Assembly (NCBI GenBank): GCA_009617715.1 | Contig: VTFK01000220.1 | Span: 186,001 to 250,000, forward strand | From: Plectrocnemia conspersa | Lineage: Eukaryota; Arthropoda; Insecta; Trichoptera; Polycentropodidae | Reading direction: 5' to 3' | DNA: 64,000 nt | Shown here: one piece after another, positions 25,901 to 38,269 of the stretch | Layout of the letters: each line of letters starts with the position of its first letter | How positions within the stretch are numbered: the stretch's first letter is position 1 | Notes under the pieces: generated by a model | Told to the model about the DNA's origin: nothing | What the model saw: only the letters and a program-made list of their open reading frames with translations | Database searches by the model: none | Position numbers and translations under genes: made by a program

Positions 25901-26479
25901 AATCAAATATAATTATATAGAGGTGAGAGAATCATAAAAATCAAATAAAAAATCGCCATTAATTTTAGGATTAACTAATTTATTTAGTATTATTACAATA
26001 AATAGGAATTCTATGAGTATAATAATAAATTATTAATATATAAATTTCTGTATTTAAAATTTGTAAATAAGATAATAATACTGAAGTGATGTTTTTTTTA
26101 AATACATCTAATCGATTATTTTTTAATGAAAAATGTTATTATTAAAGCATATGAAATAATACAAATAAATTAATATTTTGCACCTTCTTTATTTATATAT
26201 AGATGATTGTTGATAGTTTATAAAACAATAGCTTTATGTATAATTTATAATATTCTGCTGCGATGTTTCAAAATTTATTACATAACACGTCTTCTTCACA
26301 AAAGCTTTTCTATCCGTGATAAAGTCTGCTTAGTATTAAACACTATTGTATTAAAATTTATTAACAAGTGTTCTTTAAACAAAATTTAAGCTTTGGATAA
26401 TTTTGAGAAGACTAAATCAATTTTATATAAAAATATGAAATTTTGAAAATACTTTTTGTAAAAAATACAAAAAATTAAA

Positions 26480-26550
26480 TGGCCGCTCAGTCGAGTGGTT
26501 CTATTAACAAATCGGTGAACGCTATGTCACGTGTTAAATTCCCATCGTTG
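26480..26550 (+). repeat. tRNA-derived SINE head (relic)
   Basis: GGCCGCTCAGTCGAGTGGTT has the spacing of an RNA polymerase III A box, and GTGTTAAATTCCC about 40 bases later is a decayed B box (consensus GGTTCGANTCC). It cannot fold as an intact tRNA. It is probably the 5' part of a short interspersed element. Confidence 0.45.
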
Positions 26551-26799
26551 CCATTTCACTATATAGAATGCACAGTAGCGACTCATGAAAGTGTTTTTTT
26601 TTTCTTTAATAAATCTGTATTTTTTATTGTATTTAAACGCGTTTAACTGCTCTTTTACATATACAGATATAAATACGTCCAAAGGTAAATGATTAAAAAA
26701 TTGTCTAGATACGGCAACGATGGGGACATAAGTTCTTGGTGGCAAAGTTTTGTTTGAGCTTTTCTGAACTCTAAATGAAAAGTCTGGCGACGTCTTAGT

Positions 26800-27130
26800 A
26801 AGATTAGTTTGCTCTCCAGCTCGTTCTCTATATCATTTCATTTCCCAGCCGACGTTTTAGAAAAAATTCAGACATTTTGAAACTTTACCGTCTAGTCGGC
26901 TCCAGAAAACAAATTTTCACCATATCGACCCACCCTCTCCCTGTTACTCCGCAGATGAAAGAGCAAATATTCCCTTACTGCTCGCTGGAAGCGTGTTGCA
27001 TATCCTGCATTTCCTGCAATTATTCGGAGCAACTAGTTTCGACGATGTTACTACGCTTCCGGGATATAATTTCGTCCCCAGGCTACGAACGAAAGTTTCG
27101 ATAAAGCAATCTACCTGAAAGTACGCGTGA
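26800..27130. promoter_or_regulatory. GC-richer intronic island
   Basis: Balanced composition with overlapping 75- and 91-codon open readings on opposite strands (26877-27104 plus, 26944-27219 minus). Neither shows a known domain. Both being open together fits a GC-richer, stop-poor non-coding block better than two genes. Confidence 0.25.
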
Positions 27131-27879
27131 TAGTGTGAGCATTTTCTCAACCATGACAATATTATAATTAAAACTGTAATACTGAAAGCAGTATTGTTAT
27201 CAAAGTTTGTCTGTCTCATATATATGACATTAATTTCTAGGTCAATAAAATTTTATGTAAATGCTTTTCAATTTAAACTATTCCATAAAATACAATTTAA
27301 ATAATTATCTATGTATTTAAAACGAAACAATCAACGTAAAATTTGATAAAATACTTTTCAGTGCTGTAAATTTATTTACTGCACGTAGCATTATTTAAAG
27401 CCACTTAATACACATGGTAGGCGACTAAATTTAAAACATTTAAAATAATTTTAAAATACTATTATTTATTTTACAGGCGTTGTTATCCTTTTGCCCGATA
27501 TTTCTATATTGTATTCAAAATAAACATACCACTATACTTAGGGCTTAATTTTAAAATAAGTGATAATGTAGTGTTCAGAGAAATTATCTCTTTAACCTCA
27601 CATATCAATCTATCTATGTTTCAAAACTGACTTCTGTGTTTATTAAAAATAATTTTAATAGTATAAGAGTCACTTCTGAGTAAGAAAAAACGCATAAGCG
27701 CTGAATCTATTAACTTTTCCATTGAATTCCTTAAAATATAGTGCAAACATTTGTGATCAAAACTAAACTTATTCATTGAGGTAAAGTGATAAAAAAATCG
27801 AGTTTCTTATATTTAATTTTTTTTACTTTTCTCTAGTTATTTTTTAAATATGATCTTCTCAAGTCGCATAAAACGCTCA

Positions 27880-27962
27880 AAACCGGTTGACGTCAGTAGA
27901 CGTCCATAGAACTAGGGAAACATGACTGTCAACTGACGTCCATAGCATCGAAAGGGTTCAAA
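27880..27962. repeat. short GACGTC-containing inverted/direct repeat, possible MITE end
   Basis: The word GACGTCCATAG occurs twice in direct orientation (about 27899-27909 and 27937-27947), each preceded by AGTA or AACT, and TTGACGTCAGTAG precedes the first. The right edge, reversed, reads TTGAACCCTTTCGATGC, which resembles piggyBac-like termini with a decayed TTAA. The other end was not found. Confidence 0.4.
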
Positions 27963-28533
27963 ATATGTGTGCGATAAAAAATATTTAGCATAAAATAAAT
28001 ATATCTATTTATCTGTAAAAGTATTTATAAATATAAAAAAAAGAAATAAAATATGAAAATGTAAAAATCATGTATAAAAAATTGCAAATAATACACTAAT
28101 ATAAATTAGAAATTGATTTAAATCAAATACAGATTTTGTATGGAAAAAGTGTTTAAGACAAATATTAACAGAAATTAAATATATAAAGTGAAATTATATT
28201 GGATCATTTGGAATACATTTTCACCGGTATATATATATTTTTACTATTGAGAATATAATATATCTGGCAGGTGCTAGTACAATTATATGATTTCAACTTT
28301 TCAATATGTAACCCAAATCTAACCCAATGATTTCTAAAACTAAGTTTTATCACTTTCATTAGGTCAAGTCCAAAAATAAATTAAGCCAAATCATCTCTCA
28401 GGGAAAAAAGGTGGAAGAAGAATTACAGATCTCGCATATTTCTCTATAGTTTGTCTGCACTTGTATATTAAACTGTTTTAAAAATATGATAGCTTTCCTT
28501 ACCGATATTACTAGGGACTGATCAAAGTATATT

Positions 28534-28645
28534 CAAACCGTATTTTGGTCAATAAGAGCGCAAAAACAAGTATCACTTCTCAGAAGTTGAAAATTCACGG
28601 CAAAAGCAATAAAATCGTGTCGGCGCCGTCGCAGTGGGAACGCTC
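28534..28645 (+). repeat. solo arm of the fold-back MITE family
   Basis: This single copy matches the left arm at 44355-44468. The last 45 bases, from CAAAAGCAATAAAATCG to GTGGGAACGCTC, appear identical, which implies recent relatedness or conversion. No second arm is present nearby. It lies in intron 2, 0.4 kb downstream of exon 2 in transcript order. Confidence 0.85.
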
Positions 28646-29023
28646 CAAATTATGAATATTGATGAAATGGATAACTCTTGAACTGACTGTGTTAACGCAA
28701 ATATAGAAAGTGGGTGCTTTTGAAAACAATGTTCCACTACTTTTATTAATTATATGTATAATATTATATTATATAAAAATGGGCTGAAGGAAATTATACC
28801 TGAAATATTTAATTCAGTTCAGATTCGTTATTTGAGGTTTAATTTTTTTTGTTAATATATTCTTGCTATGATTTTTTTATAGTTCCTCGAGGATAACGGC
28901 TCCGTGAATTCCCCCCCCCTCTTTCCTTTTAGGCATGCCTTCCGGTCTTCTCATTTGTACTAATGATAGCTTATTTACCAGATCAATTAAATGTCAAATA
29001 TATCAGATGAGTTAGAAACTTAC

Positions 29024-29374
29024 CGAATTTGGGTAGAAGGGCGGCTGGTCACCCGCCAGGGCCGGAAAGTAAGCCGCCATCCCAGCGGCTGCTGCTGCGT
29101 CCGTATAAGGGGCACTGTACACGGAGAGCGGCACACCAGCCGATGCCAGCCTTTGATAGCTAAAGAGTTCGTATTGGCAAGAGCACACCGTCTGACCGGT
29201 GATGGGGTCTTGGAAGATGGGTCGGCCGGTGTCGCAGCACCGGGGGCCAGCGCCGCCGGCCGCTGCCAGTGGCGGCGGCGACGACGCTCTGCCGTCGGGG
29301 GCGCCAGATGGGGCTCCGCCTGCCCCAGACGAAGCCGGCGCCGGCGACGAGTTCGAAGCCGTCGAGATTCCGCT
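29024..29374 (-). CDS. mirr: mirror-like Iroquois homeobox gene, coding exon 2 (conserved Cys motif region)
   Basis: The exon has 117 codons, from acceptor TTTTGCTTTGTCCACAG|AGC to donor TCG|GTAAGT, phase 0 at both ends. It begins SGISTASNSS, continues through an Ala/Gly/Pro/Ser-rich linker, then reaches the Iroquois signature CCDTGRPIFQDPITGQTVC followed by SCQYELFSYQRLA (about residues 60-90 of the joined protein). It ends in GMAAYFPALAGDQPPFYPNS. That Cys-rich motif with the QPPFY tail is characteristic of arthropod mirror; araucan/caupolican carry a CCENGRP-type version and a different continuation. The exon is far more GC-rich than its flanks, as expected of coding sequence in such AT-rich DNA, and this creates several long antisense and shifted-frame open readings that are not genes. 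Family knowledge: Iroquois proteins are TALE-class regulators of dorsal eye, wing/notum and other regional identities. Assignment to mirr rather than a paralogue is strong but comes from remembered family sequences. Confidence 0.95.
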
Positions 29375-30001
29375 CTGTGGACAAAGCAAAAGAATCATTG
29401 GGCCTTCGGGCACGCTCAGAGCAAAGACATATCTTCAAGTTATTAAAAATATTAATACTAATAATATATATAAATAAAAAAATGCATTATAACCGCAGTA
29501 GATCTTGGATCGAGGACGCTTTTTATATTAACGTTTTTTTTATTAATTTTTTGAAAAACGGATTTGAACCAAACCTATCCCTGAACTCAAGTCAAAAATA
29601 TTATTTAATATTAAAAAAACGCATTAATACAAATGTCGCTATTATATTACATATATACATGTATTAAGCGTTAGTGATAGTATGCTTAATTAATTTTTAA
29701 ATAAAATGTACATATATTCTATTTATTATATGGTAGTAAGAATATTAGTTTTTAGCTCTCTAATTTATTTTTAAATACAAAGAAAGTTAAGAACCGCTGA
29801 TTTTCATATATATCTCGATCTCTTAAGTAAGAAAAAGATAGTAATATTTTGATTAATGTATGTACAATCAATATGATTAACATCACTCATTACTATATTT
29901 TAAATAAAATAATTTATATAGTAATATACCGAAAGTTATTATTTGTTAGTATCTTAAGAAGTATTATTCCTTATGTTTAAAAAAAAGCTTTAGGGTTAAA
30001 G

Positions 30002-30421
30002 TACAGAGTGGGCCATAACTATAAGCGGTTTGGAATAAATAATTAAAAAAACAATATAAATCTTTATTATTCCATATTAAAGTAAACATTCAGGAAAATC
30101 ATATCTTAAAAATTAAATTATTCAAACATTGTTTAAATCTGAGAGCGCGTGGAATAGCAGCCATTTGTTCTCAAATATAATCTTTCAATTGGACTGTCGT
30201 AGCTGGTTTTAAGTATCCCCAGAGAAAATAGTCAGGACTCTTGGGAGGCCATGGAAACGAGTTTTCACGAATTTGAGGTCCAGATTTTAACAATGTTTTT
30301 AACACCTAAAAAATGTTATTTTTAAGATATGATTGTCCTGAATATAAATTTAAAAAAATTTGATAATATTTATAGTTTTTTTTAATAATGTATTCCAAAC
30401 CGACTTTATGGTCCACCTGTA
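30002..30421 (-). mobile_element. deleted Tc1/mariner-like element with TA-flanked inverted ends
   Basis: The 420-bp element has ends that are inverted repeats: TACAG-GTGG-CCATAA...GCGGTTTGGAATA on the left and the same word set reversed on the right (TATTCCAAACCGAC...TGGTCCACCTGTA), both bounded by TA. A second inner inverted repeat (ATTCAGGA-AATCATATCTTAAAAA) lies at about 30088-30115 and 30318-30343. Between them the minus strand keeps a transposase C-terminus, WPPKSPDYFLWGYLKP...VQLKDYI, then a stop and EQMAAIPRAL (about 30270 down to 30150). That block is typical of DDE elements whose third catalytic residue follows PxSPDxxxxDYFLWGYL. The rest of the transposase has been deleted, making this a non-autonomous derivative. 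Confidence 0.8.
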
Positions 30422-31899
30422 TAAGCATAGTAAAAATACTTACAGATGTATAAAATAATTATATTTTATTGTACACACATAAAATATAAAATCTAAATTA
30501 AGAAAAAAAACACATTTTTTGTGTATTGTTATATTATATAATATATTGTTTTTTGACCATTGTGACGTATTGTATCACAATTGTATTAATTCGATTTAAT
30601 ATGATGCAGCAAAAAAAATATTTTTTGAACAACTAGTGCTCCTTATCTGTACAGATTTTAATTTATGTTTTAAGTCATATTTTTTATTCAAAATAAAATA
30701 AAGATGGAGACAGCAGTAAAAATACATCATAGAAATAGAATTTTTTAATATACATTTTTATAAATAGACTTATGTGGATATTATTAAAAAAAAATCACGG
30801 TTTTATTTTAATAAAGCATTTCATGGCTACTGACTGTGACTATAGAGACTTTTTTAATAATGTGTATACAAAGTTCCATATAAAAATCTGGTAATAAAAC
30901 CGTTGAATAACTTAAAACATATAGTATGTGGTAAAATCATAATTTTCTTAGAAAGTATGTATTGTAAATCCTTCGTTAAGACAATACGTTATTTTGGGTT
31001 AGACATATTCAGTGTTTTTTTTTATTTATAGAACGCAGACTATTTAAAAAAATATTTGGTTTATCTGGCGTGCGACGGCACAATTAAAAAAAATGCTCTA
31101 AGATCGTTTTCCTCCTATTATAATTTGGTATAATATAATACTAACCACAAACTAGAATTGTCACTTGTAATGCTATTAAGAAAACTCCAAAAATAAATAG
31201 ATAAATATTTTATTGATAAACTTTACGTCATATACTATGCTTTAATAAATAATAGTTGAGAGTTGGATTGCACTTATTTTCAGAATTACTTGCGACTGAG
31301 CTGAAGTAAATTACAATAATTGTAAGTACCTGATAGATATCATATTTAAAATCCCTTGTGTATTAATTTTAAGAAGCAATACATGCTCATACAAAAATAA
31401 AATTAACGTATACATAATTTATAATGGATCTAGAATTGATATATGACGTTCTCTGAGAAGTATCAGAATTAAGTTGGGATTTACAGGACCGCATCATAAA
31501 CATGTAGAAGTGAAATAGATAACAAAAATACTAGTACAAATTTTTAAAGAAAAAAAATAAAACTATAAATGCGCTGTGATTTTTGCTTTCGTGTAGTTTT
31601 ACTTCATGAGAAAGATTCAAGAAAGAATACTCCTATTTTATACAAAATTAAAAAGTCAATCGAAATTGGTCTTGCGTATAAAAATAATTCACTCAAATAG
31701 CCTGTAGTTAAATTAAGATATTTTAACTACTCTTTTTAATTTTAAATTAAAATCTGATCCAGAACAAAAATATTTATAATGGTTCTTATATGATTTTTTA
31801 AAGTCTATGAAAGAATAAAAACTTGTAATACTTTTAATACAATGGTTTTAATCTTTAAAATATCTTTATAATCCTAAGGGCAGATTTGAGATAGAATGC

Positions 31900-32230
31900 T
31901 ATTCACCGTAAGCGTTGATATTTGGTTTTCACTCAAAAATCTCGCTGACGCATTACGACCGCGCCGATTCGGCTTAACGGCAGGTTTAACGACTAAACCT
32001 CAGGTTTAATGAGTTTATCGAAAGGCTAAAATTCGCCATAGCCGGCACAGCTGCGCCATATTGCAATAGTAATTATTGTTTATTTTGAGCGATCGGAAAT
32101 TCGATTCGCCCTATGTGGCTAAGCGGGTAAAAGTGAAGTGTTTGTCGTACAGATGACTACATTTTTTATTTGCAGCAGTTTCACGCTTCGGCAGGCACAG
32201 GGGAGTTTATTTATCGCAATTCGATACCTT
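31900..32230. promoter_or_regulatory. GC-richer intronic island
   Basis: Balanced composition, CpG-containing, with the short repeats GGCAGGTTTAACGA and CTCAGGTTTAATGA close together (about 31979-32010). Lies about 2.5 kb upstream of exon 2 in transcript order. Candidate enhancer. Confidence 0.25.
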
Positions 32231-32850
32231 TTCGGCGTTTGTGAAATAAAAATATAAAGATTTACTTAGACAAAATATATTCTAAAAGCTATATTTTAAA
32301 GCACTAGTTTTATTATTATCATCGAATTTTTTTTTAATAGTGTACAGTTTTTTTTTTAAAAAAAATGTAAATAAAAGTAAAAATCTCAATCTCAAAAAAA
32401 TAGTCTATCCTTTCTTTATTTTTTAAATGCGTAAACCGCGTACGGATCCTACCCTTTTTTTAATTTACAAGTGTGTAAAATTTATTAAAAAATAATATAA
32501 AATAAAATACTATTACATGTTAATTGAAATAATATATTGCCCGTTGAACAATATTTTAACTAATAGATAAACTTGTTTTTAAACGGTAGAATTTTTTGAA
32601 TTAATATTTAAAACTATCTAACTTCTATTTACAAGAGTCCATTAAAATCAAATTTAGGACCCTTGTAGATAAAAATAAAGACACGACCATTTTATGTTTT
32701 TATAAAAATCCCCATATAGCAGCAGATAGACTTTAAAACAGAATAAAACCTATTTAACATCGTTCGACAGATAGCTAGCACTGCGCACTCCACTAAAAGC
32801 GTCGCAGTAACATTTTCTCGTAAAAGGAAAAAAGTTGACTCAAAAAAACT

Positions 32851-32926
32851 GTTGATAAATTAATAAAATAAAAATGTAAAATAAATTTATAGATTGGCAA
32901 AAAAAGGTAAAGTACTTTCGTCTCAT
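32851..32926 (+). repeat. dispersed repeat, copy 2
   Basis: Matches 21209-21290 over about 75 bp at roughly 80 percent by eye. It ends near GTCTCAT (copy 1: TCCCATCTCA). Confidence 0.6.
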
Positions 32927-33289
32927 TTAGTTGTTCCATATCTATTTAATTGTTTTATGGTAAATATCATAAAAAGAGCTTTAGATTTTATATCAAAATT
33001 GAATAAAAAATACTTAATATCTAGTAGCATTAAAAACTCACGACTAATAACAAATTACTAGCAAAAGAAATTTTTAAGAGACTGTAATGATTTTATTAAA
33101 AATATCGATCAAATTTAATTTACTATTATTTAGATTCAAAGGATCAAAAGCCAATTGTGAAAATTTTCCGTATCAAATGAAATTTATAGTTACTATGCCT
33201 ACATGCTCGCTTTTAATTATTAATAATATTTTATACAATACAAGGGCTTTTGAAATCCCCGATTTGATTTAATCTTGTTTAAAAATCTC

Positions 33290-33650
33290 GACTCACCAGT
33301 ATACTTCACAAGAGCAGATTTTTGTTCCATAATTCAATTTACCATAAGTCTGTTTGTACACCACCGATGCTCGCACCCTTTTCTCTTTTGATTCTATTAG
33401 CGCAACAAAAAAATGTCGCCGATCTAGTTTTCAGCCCTTAAAGGTGTTCCAATCCCCGCCTCGAATGTACCCTACCCAAAAAATCTCAATACTATCGCAT
33501 CGAAAATTATATAATAAAGCCTCCCCGCGTCTCTTTAATGCGTCTGGATACTATCCTATAAAATGCATGCATTGCTGCGAAATGATCTAAACAAGGAGAC
33601 AGGGGGACGAGAGGTGGAAAGAGGGAGGGGCGTGTTTGGGTATAATATTA
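33290..33650. promoter_or_regulatory. GC-richer intronic island
   Basis: Balanced composition with a purine-rich GA/GGGA tract at about 33591-33630 (GGAGACAGGGGGACGAGAGG), possibly GAGA-factor related. A 78-codon open reading (33354-33590) has no recognisable features. Confidence 0.25.
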
Positions 33651-36599
33651 AAATGACATTTAAAACACATTAGGGACGTGTAATAATCCGTACAGACCGT
33701 ACAATAGTGCACCTTTATTTATGTATGGGTTTATTTTTTCTGGTCTTCTCTTTTATCATCATCATGGCGTCTAATGTGTTCATATTCAAAACGAAACGGC
33801 TTCCATGTGTCGAAATTAATCATTCGCTAAAAGGGGAGTGTTGTTGGTGTAAGGGAGCTGAGCTAACGACTTGTACAGCATCGGTGTATGATATGACAAA
33901 GTGCGAACAAAGTGATGGTATAACCCTTTCAGACTCAAGATGGACCAAGCGTTTAAAACCATTTTCAAAGAACACAAAACGTAATATAAAAGTTTTGTAA
34001 ATGTAAATTCCACTTTTTTGATAAAAAAAAAAGATGCTTAATAATGCATTTTACACTAACGATTTCGATACATATGTTATGAGAAATTCAGTAAACGCAA
34101 ATAAACTGATTTAAATATTGCATTAGATAAATTTAGAAGGTCTGATTATCAATGCATTACAAATAATTTACACCTAAATGTATCTAAATCCAAGTTATAA
34201 TGTTTAATATTTAAATAAATAATTTTAAAAAATATTAGCAAATAATATTTTTTTATGAATTGATAAAAATATTTTAAGTCATCAAAAATAGTATTTTTAC
34301 TACAAAGTGTATCTAACAGTAATAAAATGTTTTAGTTTCACGACAATCAAATTTGTTACAGTTCAAGGAAACGATAATCTTTGGCACACAATTTATCATT
34401 ATTCTGCGTGTTTTGACATAAACTTTATTTAATTATTATATAATAAGATAAAATAAGAATATATCAAATCAGTTAATTATACAAGTATATATATAAAATA
34501 TAAATTACATAAATAGTATGAAAATTTAAAATAGCAAGATAATTAAAATATTATGAATAAAAATTGCATAAAAACCATTAAATACTCTAAATCAAATAAT
34601 ACAATCATTGCGTAACAACCGAATTAATTATCCATTGTATTTGTATACCGACAATGTATAAACTGAATCGTATTAAATATTAATGTAATTAGTATAAACG
34701 AGTCGTTCGATATACTTTTAGTTAATGTAGTAATATGGTAAAACTTATATGCTAACTAAGGTCGAGTGTTGGTCACAGAAGGTTATTTCTACGAGTTGGC
34801 ATTCGATATGCAAAAAATATATACTCTGAGTATTCGAATAAATTTTAGCTATTAACTTACATAATTGATTTTCATTTTGTGTGTAGTAACAATTTTATTA
34901 AAGAGTGAATTAAATATAAAATAATATTTATAGAGCGATATAAAAATATCTTATTATTATATTTTTTAATACAACCATATTTACACATTAATAATTAAAA
35001 ATCTGTTTATATTTATTATTAATTCTAAATAGTTTTTGCATCTCAGATATTCCTAAATATTTATATTATTTAAAAAAAATAAAAAAATCACTTTAAAATA
35101 CTGTATATAGAAAACCACATAGTATATTTTAAAAATTCATAAAACAGAAACTGCATTTCAGTATATTTGCAAACTTTCCAATATAATGTGTAAATTTTAA
35201 ATCAGATTTATTTAAGTGTCTTTATTAGTCTTTTATATGTTCATAACTGCATATTTTGCACTCTTATAATATGCCCTGTTTATGCTGTTTTTTTGAAGAG
35301 TACTTTTATTTTACCGTATAAAGCATACAAAAAATAAATTAAAACAAAAATTTTAGATGCGCAGCTTTAAAATAGTCTTTGCATCTATATTTCTATTAAT
35401 AAACCAGATTTTAATGCACTGATATTGAAAAAACCAGCTCAGTGTTCACAATAATATCCATGATCCATGGGTAGCAAAGTACAAAAAAAAATTGATATTT
35501 CTTGTCAACTTTGATTTGCCCTTTGAATCTTTTGAAAATAAAACAACTTTTCCTAAAGAAAGTTCTTAAAAATTATCTGTATCATAGATATCTATATTAT
35601 TAGTCATTGGATATAGACCAGGCTTATTTATCTAACTTGATATTTTCCCGGTTGTATTTATTAAATATATTTTATTTAAAGATTATTTTATTATGGTTGT
35701 TTCAAACCATCGTTTATAATCGTTACAAAACTTTCACTCTAAAAACAATGGCTGGAAGTTAGATTATTTTTGTTTGTGATTTGATTGAAGCAATAAATCA
35801 TTTTTGATCTTGTCGGCGAAAACATCTTGATGCGAAATGTCAAGAAGTTTGAGAAACTTTACATGAGTATATAATAAAAAAATATGATGTTTGCCAACCC
35901 TATCTGTAATATAAACATTTTATGGCATACTTAAATCGTTTAAAATAACTTTATAATGAATTACTCGAAGATTTCTCGTGCGACATTTATACTTATGCAT
36001 GTGCGCTTATAAAAAAAACACTTGTAATAACAGGATTTTTTTAACCAGTTCACGTCGAAAGAATGCAAACTGCATTTGTAAGCGTTCATATTTACTTATT
36101 AAATCTCTGAGACTATTTAATAAACGAGAATTTATAAGCGAACCAATAAATACAACTATTTCTAAAAAATGAGATAAAAAAAGTATTGCAAAATATTCTT
36201 CAAAATTACTTTCGGGTTATTTTACATGTCTCATAAAAAATATGTGTAAACCTAACAGGAAACAAAGCGTTTGAACAAATAATCGATAATAACATTTCCG
36301 TGTTTCGCCTGTATGTGTGTATGTGTATAAAATAAAATAAATAATAACGCACGTGAATAAAGTCCCTGGCACGTTTGTACGACCGACAAACCGCGACATC
36401 GACTCGCAGTATTAAATGCAGAAATGAAAATTAATTAACGCACTTTATTGCATCTATAGTGCAATTTGTTATTTTAATAGAGCTTAATGGAAATGTTTTT
36501 TATCAAAAATTGGAAAAAAATCGAATAACTTTTTATTTTGATAAATACTTATATCTGATTTTATTGGACCTAATATTGGACGAAGACATTCGTGGTAAA

Positions 36600-36665
36600 T
36601 ACAGTAGAACCCCCAATAACACGGTAAATAAAGGACGTGCTATTAGGGTGTTGTGTTATTTATTT
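36600..36665 (+). repeat. pogo/Tigger-like terminus
   Basis: The segment TACAGTAGAACCCCCAATAA followed by CACGG resembles the CAGTAGAACC-C-ATTA-CGG terminus common in insect pogo/Tigger DNA transposons and begins at a TA dinucleotide. A weak internal mirrored copy follows (TATTAGGGTGTTGTGTTATT). The other terminus was not found, so this is a fragment. Confidence 0.45.
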
Positions 36666-36774
36666 TTTTATTTCGATTGCAGACTTATTTGGTACTTATA
36701 CATTACATATGATTTTAATTTTATTTTTTGAATAAGTTTAAACTGATACAAATATTAATTTGGGATTTTTTTAA

Positions 36775-37130
36775 GGTACTGTTAGACAGAGAACTGTGAA
36801 GCTATTGATTGAATAAATTCTTACTGGTGATATAACCCTTGAAAATGAGAACCATAAAAGACGTTCATAAACTGTTGATCTAAAAAAATATGAAACACTG
36901 CAAAAATAATAACAAGTCACAAGATCGAATCAAAGACCAGATTAAACCCGAGAAGATGACTCTAACATCAGATGTCGAAACGTTGGCAAAAGAAATGAGC
37001 GAGCCCTTGCATCATCAAAAGCTAAGTAACGTGTTGATATCCATTAAAAATTCTCACACTCGTGCATTGTGATAAAAAACGTGTAAATTTACAAATCACA
37101 TTTCCCCTCTTTAAGTAAACATTCCACTGC
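36775..37130 (+). pseudogene. N-terminal mariner-type transposase relic
   Basis: Plus-strand fragments read RQRTVKLLIE, then ILTGDITLENENHKRRS and VDLKKYETLQK (about 36825-36905), followed by LTSDVETLAKEMSE (about 36960-37000). This matches the mariner order: helix-turn-helix, FRSGDF.LEDE...GRP linker, then the second helix-turn-helix with T...(I/L)A.E. It stops before the catalytic core. The 60-codon open stretch 36890-37072 is part of this remnant and not a separate gene. Confidence 0.6.
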
Positions 37131-38269
37131 TGTATCGATGGAATTAAGTCAATATTATACATCAGACTCTTTATAATTAATTAATGATCAACAACACCAC
37201 AATTACGTTACATATATAGTAACTCGGTAATCAAGATGTTTTGCACTTGTAATTTTAAAAAAAAATCAATATTTTAAATATGTAATTATCGTAATATTAT
37301 CAATTTAATAAAAATAGTTTGCTTCTAAACGTCACCGCGAGTAAGTCACTCTCACATTTATTCCGAATTCGTGCCACTTCGCAGGTGAGCGAGTGCAAAT
37401 TCGGTCTTTCCACATTTTCGTATGTGTGTGTGTGTGTCACAAACTTGTACGCGCGTAAATAAATGTATTTATGTACGAAAAGATAACCATATCCTATAAT
37501 TATCACTGCTAAAACAAACCGAGCTTTTTAATGGCAATTTAGTTAAGGCAAACTGGTAGAATGTAGATGTTTAAGATATAACATTGTATACCATCACGTT
37601 TCATCTTTTAGGTGCAAGAATTTGTTTCATTATGTCGTTTTTGTATATGTAAGGATATCATAATATTTAAATCTATGTATGTACATATTCATTCAAATTA
37701 CGTGTAAAGTTAATAATATAAAACAATGAACTCCAATTTGATTCACATATAGTGTAGCAAAATATTTGTACTAAACTAAGAATTACGCATATTTTAAATG
37801 CATATTTTTCTTTGAGAAGCTCTAAACATACTTCACTATTATTATTTTAAGACAAAAATTTTAACAACCGCAATTTATAATGCAGAATTTGCTCTGCTCA
37901 AACATACTACAGTTATTTTAATAGCTATTACTGCAAATAATATTTCAGAATCTTCAGCAAATTCTTTAATCCATAAATTATATATATTTTAAGCAATCTT
38001 TTTCAATGACATTTATATCTTTATATTCGTTAAACTGCTTTAATATAAACAATTTTTAACTAGAAACATCTTATATAATTTTTCAATCTTCTTAAAATAT
38101 ATAATTGTATTATTAATATTTTTCTTAAAATAAAGCAAAGTGTAATTTCTACATTTTAAAAATTCATGTAAAATAAAAAATTATGCAAGTAAGAAATATA
38201 AAGAATAACTCATTTTTAAAAAAAAATCGCAAAAAAGAACAGTACCAATGTATGTATATGTCAGAATGA

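Larger units (their letters stand above)
16444..29023 (-). other. mirr intron 2 (about 12.6 kb)
   Basis: The intron is bounded by the exon 2 donor GTAAGT and the exon 3 acceptor AAACTTTCAG. It holds a TTAA repeat copy (17.64-18.17 kb), a reversed fragment of the same family (21.1 kb), a mariner relic (25.3-25.9 kb), a SINE-like head (26.5 kb), a solo fold-back arm (28.5 kb), and GC-richer islands near 18.9-19.1, 22.2-22.6, 24.0-24.6 and 26.8-27.1 kb. Other parts are A/T-rich with nothing recognisable. Confidence 0.85.

Noticed and set aside
28991..29667. Open readings of 92-151 codons on both strands over exon 2
   Set aside because: They are shadows of the GC-rich mirr exon in other frames. 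Only the minus-strand frame ending at the 29024 donor carries the Iroquois motif.
33707..34000. 97-codon reading starting MHLYLCMGLFFLVFSF, signal-peptide-like
   Set aside because: The hydrophobic start is what A/T-rich DNA encodes by chance. The rest lacks a domain or cysteine pattern, and there is no splice or promoter evidence.
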